Of a stretch of DNA of 8,484 nucleotides, positions 1 through 6,384 are shown piece after piece. The stretch comes from Gemmatimonadota bacterium (lineage in GTDB: Bacteria > Gemmatimonadota > Gemmatimonadetes > Longimicrobiales > Gaopeijiaceae), in NCBI GenBank assembly GCA_024638395.1, contig JAHEKK010000115.1, positions 1 to 8,484 of the forward strand. The letters run 5' to 3'. The notes under the pieces were generated by a model that made no database searches, was not told the origin of the DNA, and worked only from the letters and a program-made list of their open reading frames with translations. A program made the translations under genes and the position numbers. Every line of letters starts with the position of its first letter. The first letter of the stretch is position 1.

Positions 1-810
1 AAACTCCAAATGATCGGCGGAGTGGGCGCCTACCTCGGCTGCCAGGGTCCCTCCCCCGCCATCGGTGAGCTGATCGGCATGGATTCGCGCCACCAGGCCG
101 TGTTCTGCCCCCGCCTCTAGCACACGCTGGGCCTGGTTCCGGCTGAAGGCGATCTCCTCACAGAACACGTCGACGCCCCGCACCACGCCCTCGGAAACGG
201 CCGCCGGCAACACCTCGCCGACGACGAAGGTGACGTACTCGTCGGCCCTCCCCTCGAACTCCTGAGGCACGGCATGGGCCGCAAGAAGCGTGGGTTGGAC
301 GTCCACGTCCAGGGGCTCACCGAGGGCTGCCGCTACGCGGAGCATTCGCAGCTCCGTCTCCAGGTCGAGGCCGTATCCCGACTTCACCTCCAGTGTCGTC
401 ACGCCCCAACCGGTGAGGTCCCCGGCTCGGCTGAGGGCGCCCTCGAGAAGGGCTTCCTCGGAGCTGCCTCGCGTCGCAGCCACGGTGGCACGGATTCCAC
501 CTCCTGCCCGGGCGATTTCCTCATACGTCACTCCGTGCAGGCGCTGACGGAACTCCTGACACCGGTCGCCCCCGAAAACGAGATGGGTGTGGCAGTCGAT
601 GAGACCGGGGAGGAGCCACGCTCCCTGGCCGTCGTGGACGTGCCGGGCGAGGGACATCGCCGGGGCCGGGAGCTCGGCCTCGGCTCCAACCCACGCGATT
701 CGCTCCCCTTTCGTGGCGATCGCGCCCCCGGGGATACGGCCCATCTCGGCATCGGTCATCGTGGCCAGGTGCACGCCGCACCAGAGATGGTCCCAGGGAG
801 GATCGGCCAT
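1..810 (-). CDS. hutI: Imidazolonepropionase (partial, C-terminus cut by window edge)
   Basis: This zinc amidohydrolase of the cytosol opens the ring of 4-imidazolone-5-propionate to give N-formimidoyl-L-glutamate, the third step of histidine breakdown. Translation of the minus strand from ATG at 810 gives 270 residues without a stop to the window edge; the family is about 400 residues, so roughly the last third is missing. Visible family marks are the metal-binding H74-T-H76 in LPGLIDCHTH, the substrate-loop segment VKSGYGLDLETEL near 142-154, the AAHAVP segment with H179, VDVFCEEIAF near 213-222, HADQL with H244, and SADHLE with H267. An in-frame TGA five codons upstream limits earlier starts, so ATG 810 is the natural start; its ribosome site is weak (GAGG only three bases away). 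It diverges from hutF across a 187-bp spacer. Function is secure from the motifs. Confidence 0.95.
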   Translation of the reverse strand, partial: MADPPWDHLWCGVHLATMTDAEMGRIPGGAIATKGERIAWVGAEAELPAPAMSLARHVHDGQGAWLLPGLIDCHTHLVFGGDRCQEFRQRLHGVTYEEIARAGGGIRATVAATRGSSEEALLEGALSRAGDLTGWGVTTLEVKSGYGLDLETELRMLRVAAALGEPLDVDVQPTLLAAHAVPQEFEGRADEYVTFVVGEVLPAAVSEGVVRGVDVFCEEIAFSRNQAQRVLEAGAEHGLVARIHADQLTDGGGGTLAAEVGAHSADHLEF

Positions 811-997
811 GGGCCTCAGCAGTCAGATCGTGTACCGGGCCTGCACGCGGTCCGGTCGCGGGCCCACATTGAAGAGTGGTCCGCTGTCGTCGGGCACGCG
901 TGAGGCTGAACCCGCACACAGTAGAACCCCATCACTCCGACGTCGATAGTACCCCTCTCCCGCCAAGCCGCATCTCCCCGAAAACGGCGCGTCTCTC
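811..997. promoter_or_regulatory. Divergent intergenic spacer between hutI and hutF
   Basis: This 187-bp gap separates two divergently read hut genes, so promoters for both should lie here. I see no clear sigma70-type -35/-10 pair, no HutC- or HutP-like operator and no convincing inverted repeat. The only weak hint is a TA-containing stretch, GATAGTAC at 945-952, upstream of hutF. The role as a two-way promoter region is inferred from gene orientation alone. Confidence 0.4.
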
Positions 998-2407
998 GTG
1001 ACCCAACCCGCGACGGAATCCTACCGGTTCGAGCATGCCCTCATCGACGGCACCTGGAGAGGCGACGTGGTCGTCGACGTGGGTGGCGATGGCAACATCC
1101 TCCGCGTATCGGATCCGGCAGGCAATGGCCCCCCCAACGCCCCCGGCGACCAGCCGAGCCCTCGCAGGATCAAGGGGTGGGCTCTGCCGGGGCTCACCAA
1201 CCTCCACAGCCACGCCTTTCAACGCGGGCTCGTGGGGCGAGCCGAAAAGTGGGGCCAGGATTCGTTCTGGCGATGGCGGGAAGTGATGTATCAATACGTC
1301 TCGGGACTGACCCCAGAGGCGGTGGAGGCCATTTCGGCCCAGCTCCATGTTGAACTTCTGAAGGGCGGGTTCACCTCCGTTGGGGAGTTCCACTATCTCC
1401 ACCACCAGGTTGGCGGACACCCCTACGACGACCCGGCCGAGCTCGGCCGACGTATCATCTCCGCCGCTCGTGAAACCGGGATCGGTATCGTCCACATGCC
1501 CGTGGTCTACCACCGAGCCGGGTTCGACCGACCGCAACTCGACCCGGCCCAGGCGAGGTTCGCCATGGACGTGGAAGGGCTCGCCGGCCACGTGGCCTCG
1601 CTGGAGGTCGAAGAACGCCAGGGGCGAGGCGGGTTGGTCGCGCTGGGTTGGGGGATCCACAGCCTCCGGGCGTGCTCGGAAGCGGAGGTGGCCCGCGCCC
1701 TGGCGCACTTCGACTCCGAGCCGTGGCGACCGATCCACATCCACGTCGCTGAGCAGACCCTGGAGGTGGAGCAGTGTCTGGAGACACGAGGGGCCCGCCC
1801 GGTCGACTGGCTGGCCGACCACGTGCGCCTGGACCGCCGGTGGTGCCTGGTCCACGCGACATGGACCACCGAGGAGGAACTCACCCGGATCGCGGAAGCC
1901 GGATCCACGGTCGGACTTTGCCCGGCCACGGAAGCGAACCTGGGCGACGGTGTGTTCCGCCTTCCACGCCTCCTCGAAGCCCGGGGACGGTTTGGCGTGG
2001 GCACCGACAGTCACGTGGCCACCTCCGCCCCCTCGGAGCTCCGCCTCCTTGAATACGGCCAGCGCCTGCGACACGCGGCCAGAGGCGTCGCGACCCCGCC
2101 GCCGGAAGCCCCCGCCGGGGCCGGAGTGGGGCACGGGCTGATCCTCCACGCTTTGAAGGGCGGAGCGCGAGCCCTCGGGATCCAGGCCGGACAGTTGGCT
2201 GCAGGGATGCGTGCCGACATCCTCGTACTGGACGGCGATCACCCGGCACTGGCCGGCCACGGCCCGGACTCGGTCCTGGACGCGTGGGTCTTCGCCGACA
2301 GCGGTAACCCGGTGCGCGACGTCATGGTGGGTGGGGACTGGGTGGTGACCGAGGGCCGCCACAGATCAGAGGAGCAGATCGCTCGACGCTTCCGAAGCCA
2401 CGTGTAG
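998..2407 (+). CDS. hutF: Formimidoylglutamate deiminase
   Basis: This cytosolic amidohydrolase-superfamily enzyme removes ammonia from N-formimidoyl-L-glutamate to give N-formyl-L-glutamate, which HutG then deformylates. The 469-residue product is close to the family length of about 450. Visible metal and catalytic motifs in order are H70-S-H72 in GLTNLHSHAFQR, the DSFWRWREVMY segment (88-98), EFHYLHH (130-136), IHIHVAEQ with H249 and E252, LVHAT with H286, LCPATEANLGDG (307-318) and GTDSH with D337. The set matches HutF rather than guanine deaminase or generic cytosine-deaminase relatives, mainly because of the FHYLHH and TEANLGDG blocks. The start is GTG at 998; no good Shine-Dalgarno site precedes it, so it may be leaderless or start slightly differently. 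It diverges from hutI and converges on hutU. The stop is TAG. Confidence 0.93.
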   Translation: MTQPATESYRFEHALIDGTWRGDVVVDVGGDGNILRVSDPAGNGPPNAPGDQPSPRRIKGWALPGLTNLHSHAFQRGLVGRAEKWGQDSFWRWREVMYQYVSGLTPEAVEAISAQLHVELLKGGFTSVGEFHYLHHQVGGHPYDDPAELGRRIISAARETGIGIVHMPVVYHRAGFDRPQLDPAQARFAMDVEGLAGHVASLEVEERQGRGGLVALGWGIHSLRACSEAEVARALAHFDSEPWRPIHIHVAEQTLEVEQCLETRGARPVDWLADHVRLDRRWCLVHATWTTEEELTRIAEAGSTVGLCPATEANLGDGVFRLPRLLEARGRFGVGTDSHVATSAPSELRLLEYGQRLRHAARGVATPPPEAPAGAGVGHGLILHALKGGARALGIQAGQLAAGMRADILVLDGDHPALAGHGPDSVLDAWVFADSGNPVRDVMVGGDWVVTEGRHRSEEQIARRFRSHV

Positions 2408-2443
2408 CAGCCGAGCCCGTCCCGCCCCGTTTGTGCGACCCCC

Positions 2444-2461
2444 CGCCCCTCTCGGAGGGCG
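2444..2461. terminator. Possible bidirectional hairpin between convergent hutF and hutU
   Basis: In the 54-bp gap between the convergent stops of hutF and hutU, CGCCC (2444-2448) can pair with GGGCG (2457-2461) around an 8-base loop. An alternative overlapping pairing is CCCTC/GAGGG with a TCG loop. There is no T-run on either side, so it is not a classic intrinsic terminator. The location between convergent genes is the main support. Confidence 0.3.
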
Positions 2462-4123
2462 CTATCCTCCGGATCTCATGGGGAGGTCGATCTCGTGGCG
2501 GGCTGCGGTGTCCAAAGCCTCTTCGTACCCGGCGTCCGCGTGTCGGGCCACGCCTATGCCGGGATCGTTCGTAAGGACCCGCTCGATGCGTCGCCGCATG
2601 TCGGGGGTGCCGTCCGCAACGAGCACCTGACCAGCATGGAGCGAGTTCCCGATGCCGACTCCACCCCCGTGGTGGAACGACACCCAGCTCGCGCCGGATG
2701 CCGTGTTCAAGAGCGCGTTCAGTATGGGCCAATCGGCGACGGCGTCCGTCCCATCCCGCATGGCCTCGGTCTCCCGGTAGGGGGACGCCACCGACCCCGT
2801 GTCGAGGTGGTCGCGCCCGATGACCACCGGGGCCGTAAGGTCGCCCGACGCCACCATGTCGTTCAGGGCCACTCCGAAACGGGCTCGCTCTCCCTGGCCC
2901 AACCAGCAGATCCGGGAGGGTAGTCCCTGGAAGGCGACCTTCTCGCGAGCCAACCGGATCCAGCGACAGAGGGAATCGTTCTCGGGGAACATCTCAAGCA
3001 CCAGATCGTCCGTCTTGTGGATGTCGGCGGCTTCACCCGAAAGGGCCGCCCAACGGAAGGGCCCCCGTCCCTGACAAAACAGCGGCCGGATATACGCTGG
3101 GACGAACCCGGGGTAGGCGAACGCGTCGCTGAAGCCCGCGTCCCTGGCATACCCGCGGAGATTGTTGCCATAGTCGACGGCCACCGCGCCTTCACGCTGT
3201 AGCGCGACGATACCCTCGCAATGGCGACGGATGGACGCCATCGACCGCTCCAGGTACGCGTCTGGATCCAACGTCCGGAGCCGGGCGGCCTCGTCCAGGG
3301 TCAGGCCATGGGGCACGTAACCGTTCAGCGGGTCGTGGGCCGACGTCTGATCGGTGACGATGTCGGGGATCACGCCTCGGTCCAGAAGGGCGGGCACCAC
3401 GTCGGCGCAATTGCCCACCAGTCCCACCGACACCGGTTGGCTCGGATCGGCTCCCGTCACCCACGCCACCGCCTCGTCCAGATCTTCGCTGATCTTGTCG
3501 CAGTAACGCGTGTCCAACCGCCGCTGGATCCGGTCCCTGTCCACCTCGACCACCAGGACGGAGGCGCCGGCCATGGTGGCGGCCAGCGGCTGGGCGCCTC
3601 CCATCCCGCCCATTCCACCGGTCAGGATCCACCGCCCACCCAGAGAGCCTCCGAAGTGCGTGTCACCCATCGCAACGAAGGTCTCATAGGTGCCCTGCAG
3701 GATGCCCTGCGTGCCGATGTAGATCCACGAGCCTGCAGTCATCTGCCCGTACATCATCAGGCCCTGGCGCTCCAACTCGTGGAAGTGCTCCCAGGTAGCC
3801 CACGCCCCAACCAGGTTGGAATTGGCGATCAGGACCCTGGGGGCATGGGCGTGGGTGCGGAAAACCCCCACGGGCTTCCCCGATTGGACCAGCAACGTCT
3901 CGTCATCCTCCAACCGCTCGAGGGTGGCGATGATGGCATCGAGGGCTTCCCAACTCCGGGCCGCCCGACCGGTCCCTCCGTAGACCACCAGGTCTTCAGG
4001 ACGCTCCGCCACCTCGGGGTCGAGGTTGTTCATGAGCATCCTTACGGCTGCCTCCTGGGTCCATCCCTTCGCAACGATCTGGGAGCCGCGGCGGGCCCTC
4101 AGGGTGCGTCTAGCCGTCATCAT
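2462..4123 (-). CDS. hutU: Urocanate hydratase (urocanase)
   Basis: Urocanase is a cytosolic NAD+-dependent enzyme that adds water to urocanate to form 4-imidazolone-5-propionate, step two of histidine catabolism. The product is 553 residues, the usual family length (about 555). The N-terminal part has YGGTGRAARSW (48-58) and SGKPVGVFRTH (81-91). The central NAD-binding domain carries the glycine-rich block GGMGGMGGAQPLAATMAGA starting near residue 169. The signature FQGLPSRICW is at 398-407, with the family cysteine C406 matching the active-site cysteine of Pseudomonas urocanase. SFHHGGGVGIGNS lies at 482-494. Two adjacent ATG codons begin the gene; GGAG lies three bases from the first (4123) and six from the second (4120), so the second may be the true start. 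It follows hutH by 32 bp in the same operon. The stop is TAG. Confidence 0.97.
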   Translation of the reverse strand: MMTARRTLRARRGSQIVAKGWTQEAAVRMLMNNLDPEVAERPEDLVVYGGTGRAARSWEALDAIIATLERLEDDETLLVQSGKPVGVFRTHAHAPRVLIANSNLVGAWATWEHFHELERQGLMMYGQMTAGSWIYIGTQGILQGTYETFVAMGDTHFGGSLGGRWILTGGMGGMGGAQPLAATMAGASVLVVEVDRDRIQRRLDTRYCDKISEDLDEAVAWVTGADPSQPVSVGLVGNCADVVPALLDRGVIPDIVTDQTSAHDPLNGYVPHGLTLDEAARLRTLDPDAYLERSMASIRRHCEGIVALQREGAVAVDYGNNLRGYARDAGFSDAFAYPGFVPAYIRPLFCQGRGPFRWAALSGEAADIHKTDDLVLEMFPENDSLCRWIRLAREKVAFQGLPSRICWLGQGERARFGVALNDMVASGDLTAPVVIGRDHLDTGSVASPYRETEAMRDGTDAVADWPILNALLNTASGASWVSFHHGGGVGIGNSLHAGQVLVADGTPDMRRRIERVLTNDPGIGVARHADAGYEEALDTAARHEIDLPMRSGG

Positions 4124-4129
4124 CTACTC

Positions 4130-4145
4130 CAGTCGGTCAGTCGGT
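4130..4145. repeat. Tandem 8-bp direct repeat in the hutH-hutU gap
   Basis: The octamer CAGTCGGT occurs twice head to tail between the hutH stop and the hutU Shine-Dalgarno site. It sits just 5' of the GGAG on the transcribed strand. Its role is unknown and it may be chance. Confidence 0.5.
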
Positions 4146-4155
4146 CTTCGGGGAA

Positions 4156-5694
4156 TCAACCGGGTAGCTCGGGGAAGCTGGGCGGCGCATCGAAGAACAG
4201 GCGACGTACGGCCGCGATGTCGTAGCTCAAGACCCGGTCCTGATCCAACGGAGGCACGACGCGACGTACCGCCGACACCACCGACTCCACGGCGGGGCTG
4301 CTACGGAGCGGGCGCCGATACTCCACGGCTTGCACTCCACAAAGGAGCTCGATGGCGAGCACCGCATCGAGGAGATCGACGCTCCGGCGCAGTTTGCGGG
4401 CGCTGGCCATCCCCATGGACACGTGATCCTCCTGGGCGGCGCTCGTCGGAACCGAGTCCACGCTGGCGGGGTGGGCAAGGACTCTCATCTCGGCCAGAGC
4501 GTCTGCGGCGGCAACCTGGGCGATCATGAACCCCGAACGGATGCCGGGCTCGGGCGTAAGGAAGGCGGGAAGCCCCGAAAGATCAGGATTGAGAAGGCGC
4601 TCCAGCCGTCGCTCCGAAATGGCGGCGAGGTCCGCTGCCGCGATCGCCACCAGGTCCAGGGCCTGGGCCACGATCTGTGCGTGGAAATTCCCGCCGCTGA
4701 CCACCAGGTCCTCGTCCGGCAGTACGAGGGGGTTGTCGGTGGTGCTGTTGGCCTCCCTGGTGACGATCTCCGTCGCGTAGCGGAGCGCCTCCCTGGCCGC
4801 CCCGTGAACCTGGGGCATGCACCGGAGGGAATACGGGTCCTGTACCCGCGCGTCCCCCTCCCGGTGAGACTCACGGATCTCAGAGTCCTGTAGGAGAGCC
4901 CAGAGACGGGCGGCCGACGTGATCTGCCCCGGGTGGGGCCGCGCGGCGTGGAGGGCGGCCCGGAAGGGATCCGGGGATCCCATGAGAGCCTCGAGTGAAA
5001 CGGCCCCCGACACGTCTGCGAGGTCGACCAGCGTCGCGAAACGGACAAGCGCGAGGGCACCCAGACCGGTGGTGGCCTGGGTCCCGTTGATCAGGGCCAG
5101 CCCCTCCTTCTCGGCCAGGACCAGTGGCTCGAGATCGGCGTCGGCAAGGGCCTCGGCGGACGGGGCGTCCCTGCCCCTCACCGACACCCTGCCCTCTCCG
5201 ATGAGGGCGAGGGCGATGTGCGCGAGCGGCGAGAGGTCGCCACTGGCCCCGACCGACCCCAGCTCCGGCACGGCGGGAGTGATCCCAAGGTTCAGGAGGG
5301 CCAAAAGCGCATCGACGACCTCGGGTCGACAGCCCGAGTGGCCCCGAGCCAGGGCGTTCGCCCGCAGCACCATGACGGCCCGGACCTCGTGGTCGGAAAG
5401 CATCGGGCCAAAGCCCGATGAGTGACTGCGCACCAGATTCCGCTGGAGGTCTCTCTGCTGGTCACCCGAGATGATCACGTTCGCGAGGCGGCCGAACCCG
5501 GTCGTAACCCCATAGATGCGCTCGCCCTCCGCCAGGAGCCGGTCGACCAGCGCTCGAGACCGCTCCATTCGGGCCCTGGCCTCTGCGGCCAACCCGACCA
5601 GCCGCGCCTCCTTCGCTACGTCCAGCACGTCCGTGAGGGTGAGGGAGCCCCCGTCGAGATCCAGCCGTGCCGCCCCCGCGGGAGGCCGCTTCAT
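4156..5694 (-). CDS. hutH: Histidine ammonia-lyase (histidase)
   Basis: Histidase is a cytosolic homotetramer that eliminates ammonia from L-histidine to give trans-urocanate, the first and committed step of the pathway. The 512-residue product has the normal family length. The tripeptide A150-S151-G152 inside GSVGASGDLSPLAH is the self-cyclising triad that forms the MIO electrophile. YGVTTGFG (61-68) carries the conserved catalytic tyrosine Y61. Further family blocks are the TTDNPLV segment, GGNFHAQ, and DHVSMG near the C-terminal third. These distinguish it from phenylalanine or tyrosine ammonia-lyases only in part, but the adjoining urocanase settles the substrate. The start ATG at 5694 overlaps the stop of the upstream AhpD-like gene (ATGA) and has only a weak GGAA-type ribosome site, suggesting translational coupling. 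The stop is TGA. Confidence 0.97.
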   Translation of the reverse strand: MKRPPAGAARLDLDGGSLTLTDVLDVAKEARLVGLAAEARARMERSRALVDRLLAEGERIYGVTTGFGRLANVIISGDQQRDLQRNLVRSHSSGFGPMLSDHEVRAVMVLRANALARGHSGCRPEVVDALLALLNLGITPAVPELGSVGASGDLSPLAHIALALIGEGRVSVRGRDAPSAEALADADLEPLVLAEKEGLALINGTQATTGLGALALVRFATLVDLADVSGAVSLEALMGSPDPFRAALHAARPHPGQITSAARLWALLQDSEIRESHREGDARVQDPYSLRCMPQVHGAAREALRYATEIVTREANSTTDNPLVLPDEDLVVSGGNFHAQIVAQALDLVAIAAADLAAISERRLERLLNPDLSGLPAFLTPEPGIRSGFMIAQVAAADALAEMRVLAHPASVDSVPTSAAQEDHVSMGMASARKLRRSVDLLDAVLAIELLCGVQAVEYRRPLRSSPAVESVVSAVRRVVPPLDQDRVLSYDIAAVRRLFFDAPPSFPELPG

Positions 5695-6293
5695 GAACCG
5701 ATTCCGCGGCCAACCCGGGGCATCTCGTCGAGCGTGACCGTAAGGTCATCCGGATCCCAGTGGTCCTCCATTTCGACGCCCACGCCGTCGGCCAGACGGT
5801 TCACATAGTTGTAGTAGGACGCGACCTGGCAGATGTCCAAGATCCCCCGGTCATCGAAACCGTGGGAGCGCAGAGCCTCCACATCCGACGGTTCCACGGC
5901 GCCTGGGGTGCGGGTCAGTTTCACTGCATATCTCAGCATTGCAGCGTCCGCGGGATCCAGGTCCTGGGGCTCTTCACCGAGGGCCAGAGCCCTCACCAGG
6001 TCCGGGTTGCCGGTGAGCGTACGGAGGCCCGCCCCGTGATGGTTGATTCAGTAGAAGCACTCGTTCTCGGCAGACACCACGACGGCAATCATCTCTCGTT
6101 GAGCCCGGGTCAAGGGAGAGGGACCGCGCATGAGGTGGCGGTACAGGACGTAATGGTGTTCCATGGAAGGGGGATTGAGGGAGTGGATCCGGAGGATGTT
6201 GTCAGGCTGTCCCCGATTGCCCGAGTAGCGCTCGAACAGGACACCCAACTCGGGGCCACCGTCCAGCGGCGATACGTACTTGATATAGGCCAA
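5691..6293 (-). CDS. AhpD-like peroxidase-related protein, candidate selenoprotein (CxxU, in-frame TGA)
   Basis: This gene belongs to the AhpD/carboxymuconolactone-decarboxylase fold, close to the 'peroxidase-related enzyme' branch, whose members use a CxxC pair and a nearby histidine for thiol-dependent reduction of hydroperoxides. Read through one TGA, it is 200 residues, about the family length. It contains MAYIKYVSP, the helix REMIAVVVSAENEC, then C79-F-Y-U82 followed by INHHG, and an intact C-terminal half with DICQVASYYNYVNRLADG. The TGA (6048-6050) sits exactly at the second redox cysteine. I place the start at TTG 6293 because GGAGGGG lies eight bases before it; a longer GTG start at 6356 is possible but its extra 21 residues look non-conserved. 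The gene is first in an operon and overlaps hutH by ATGA. The alternative is a one-base nonsense mutation or sequencing error of a Cys codon. The physiological substrate is unknown. Confidence 0.8.
5992..6017 (-). other. Second hairpin downstream of the in-frame TGA
   Basis: CUCACC (6017-6012) pairs perfectly with GGUGAG (5997-5992) on the transcript. Two further G-C pairs can form across a bulged U, leaving a nine-base loop. It stacks just 3' of the candidate SECIS hairpin. It is too distal, and its loop lacks a leading G, so it is less suited to being the SECIS itself. It could stabilise the region or slow ribosomes, or be chance in GC-rich sequence. Confidence 0.35.
6021..6037 (-). promoter_or_regulatory. 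Candidate bacterial SECIS hairpin after the in-frame TGA
   Basis: On the transcript, ACGGGG (6037-6032) pairs with CUCCGU (6026-6021), six pairs including one G-U, around the five-base loop CGGGC. The loop begins after 16 bases following the UGA, and its second base is G. From memory of bacterial SECIS rules (short stem just downstream of UGA, small apical loop with G in the first two positions, about 16-37 bases away), it fits, at the near limit. Folding is by eye only. Confidence 0.5.
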
Positions 6294-6384
6294 GAGCCCG
6301 ACCCCTCCGTCCTCGCGCCGCGATTGTGTCACATTTCCCGAACCTGACCCTTCCACCCCCGGATTCCAACTACCTGGAGCCCCT
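6294..6384. promoter_or_regulatory. Divergent spacer between the AhpD-like gene and ppk2
   Basis: Promoters for the AhpD-like-hutH-hutU operon and for ppk2 should lie in or near these 91 bp. Visible are a GGAGGGG ribosome site for the minus-strand gene (about 6302-6308), a GGAG ribosome site for ppk2 five bases before its GTG, and a perfect nine-base palindrome TGTGTCACA at 6325-6333. No confident -35/-10 pair is seen. The palindrome is short and could be chance. Confidence 0.4.

Noticed and set aside
274..903. A 209-codon plus-strand open frame opposite hutI
   Set aside because: The minus strand carries an unambiguous imidazolonepropionase across nearly all of this stretch, so the plus frame is a shadow.
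932..2362. A 476-codon open frame on the minus strand across hutF
   Set aside because: It is antisense to a clearly recognised hutF, lacks any family motif, and is what high-GC codon bias produces on the opposite strand.
3221..4225. A 334-codon plus-strand open frame opposite hutU
   Set aside because: Its translation is His/Gly/Pro-rich without motifs and lies wholly antisense to conserved urocanase sequence and the hutH end; treated as a shadow.
5992..6017. The stronger CUCACC/GGUGAG hairpin as the SECIS itself
   Set aside because: Its loop begins about 39 bases after the UGA and starts with C-A, so it fits the usual spacing and loop rule less well than the hairpin at 6021-6037.
6048..6050. 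Genome-wide reassignment of TGA (for example to Trp or Gly)
   Set aside because: TGA terminates hutH, ppk2, the AhpD-like gene and the right-edge frame at family-typical ends, and no other long gene here has internal TGA codons.
5691..6293. The AhpD-like gene as a plain pseudogene or two separate small genes
   Set aside because: The only lesion is one TGA at the redox cysteine position. No frameshift or further stop occurs, both halves keep conserved family residues, and the end is coupled to hutH. A one-base sequencing or nonsense change is still possible and is recorded as the alternative.
5760..6347. A 195-codon plus-strand open frame opposite the AhpD-like gene
   Set aside because: I considered whether this was the real gene, which would make the TGA meaningless. 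It has no recognisable motif, while the minus strand shows the AhpD-family blocks on both sides of the TGA.
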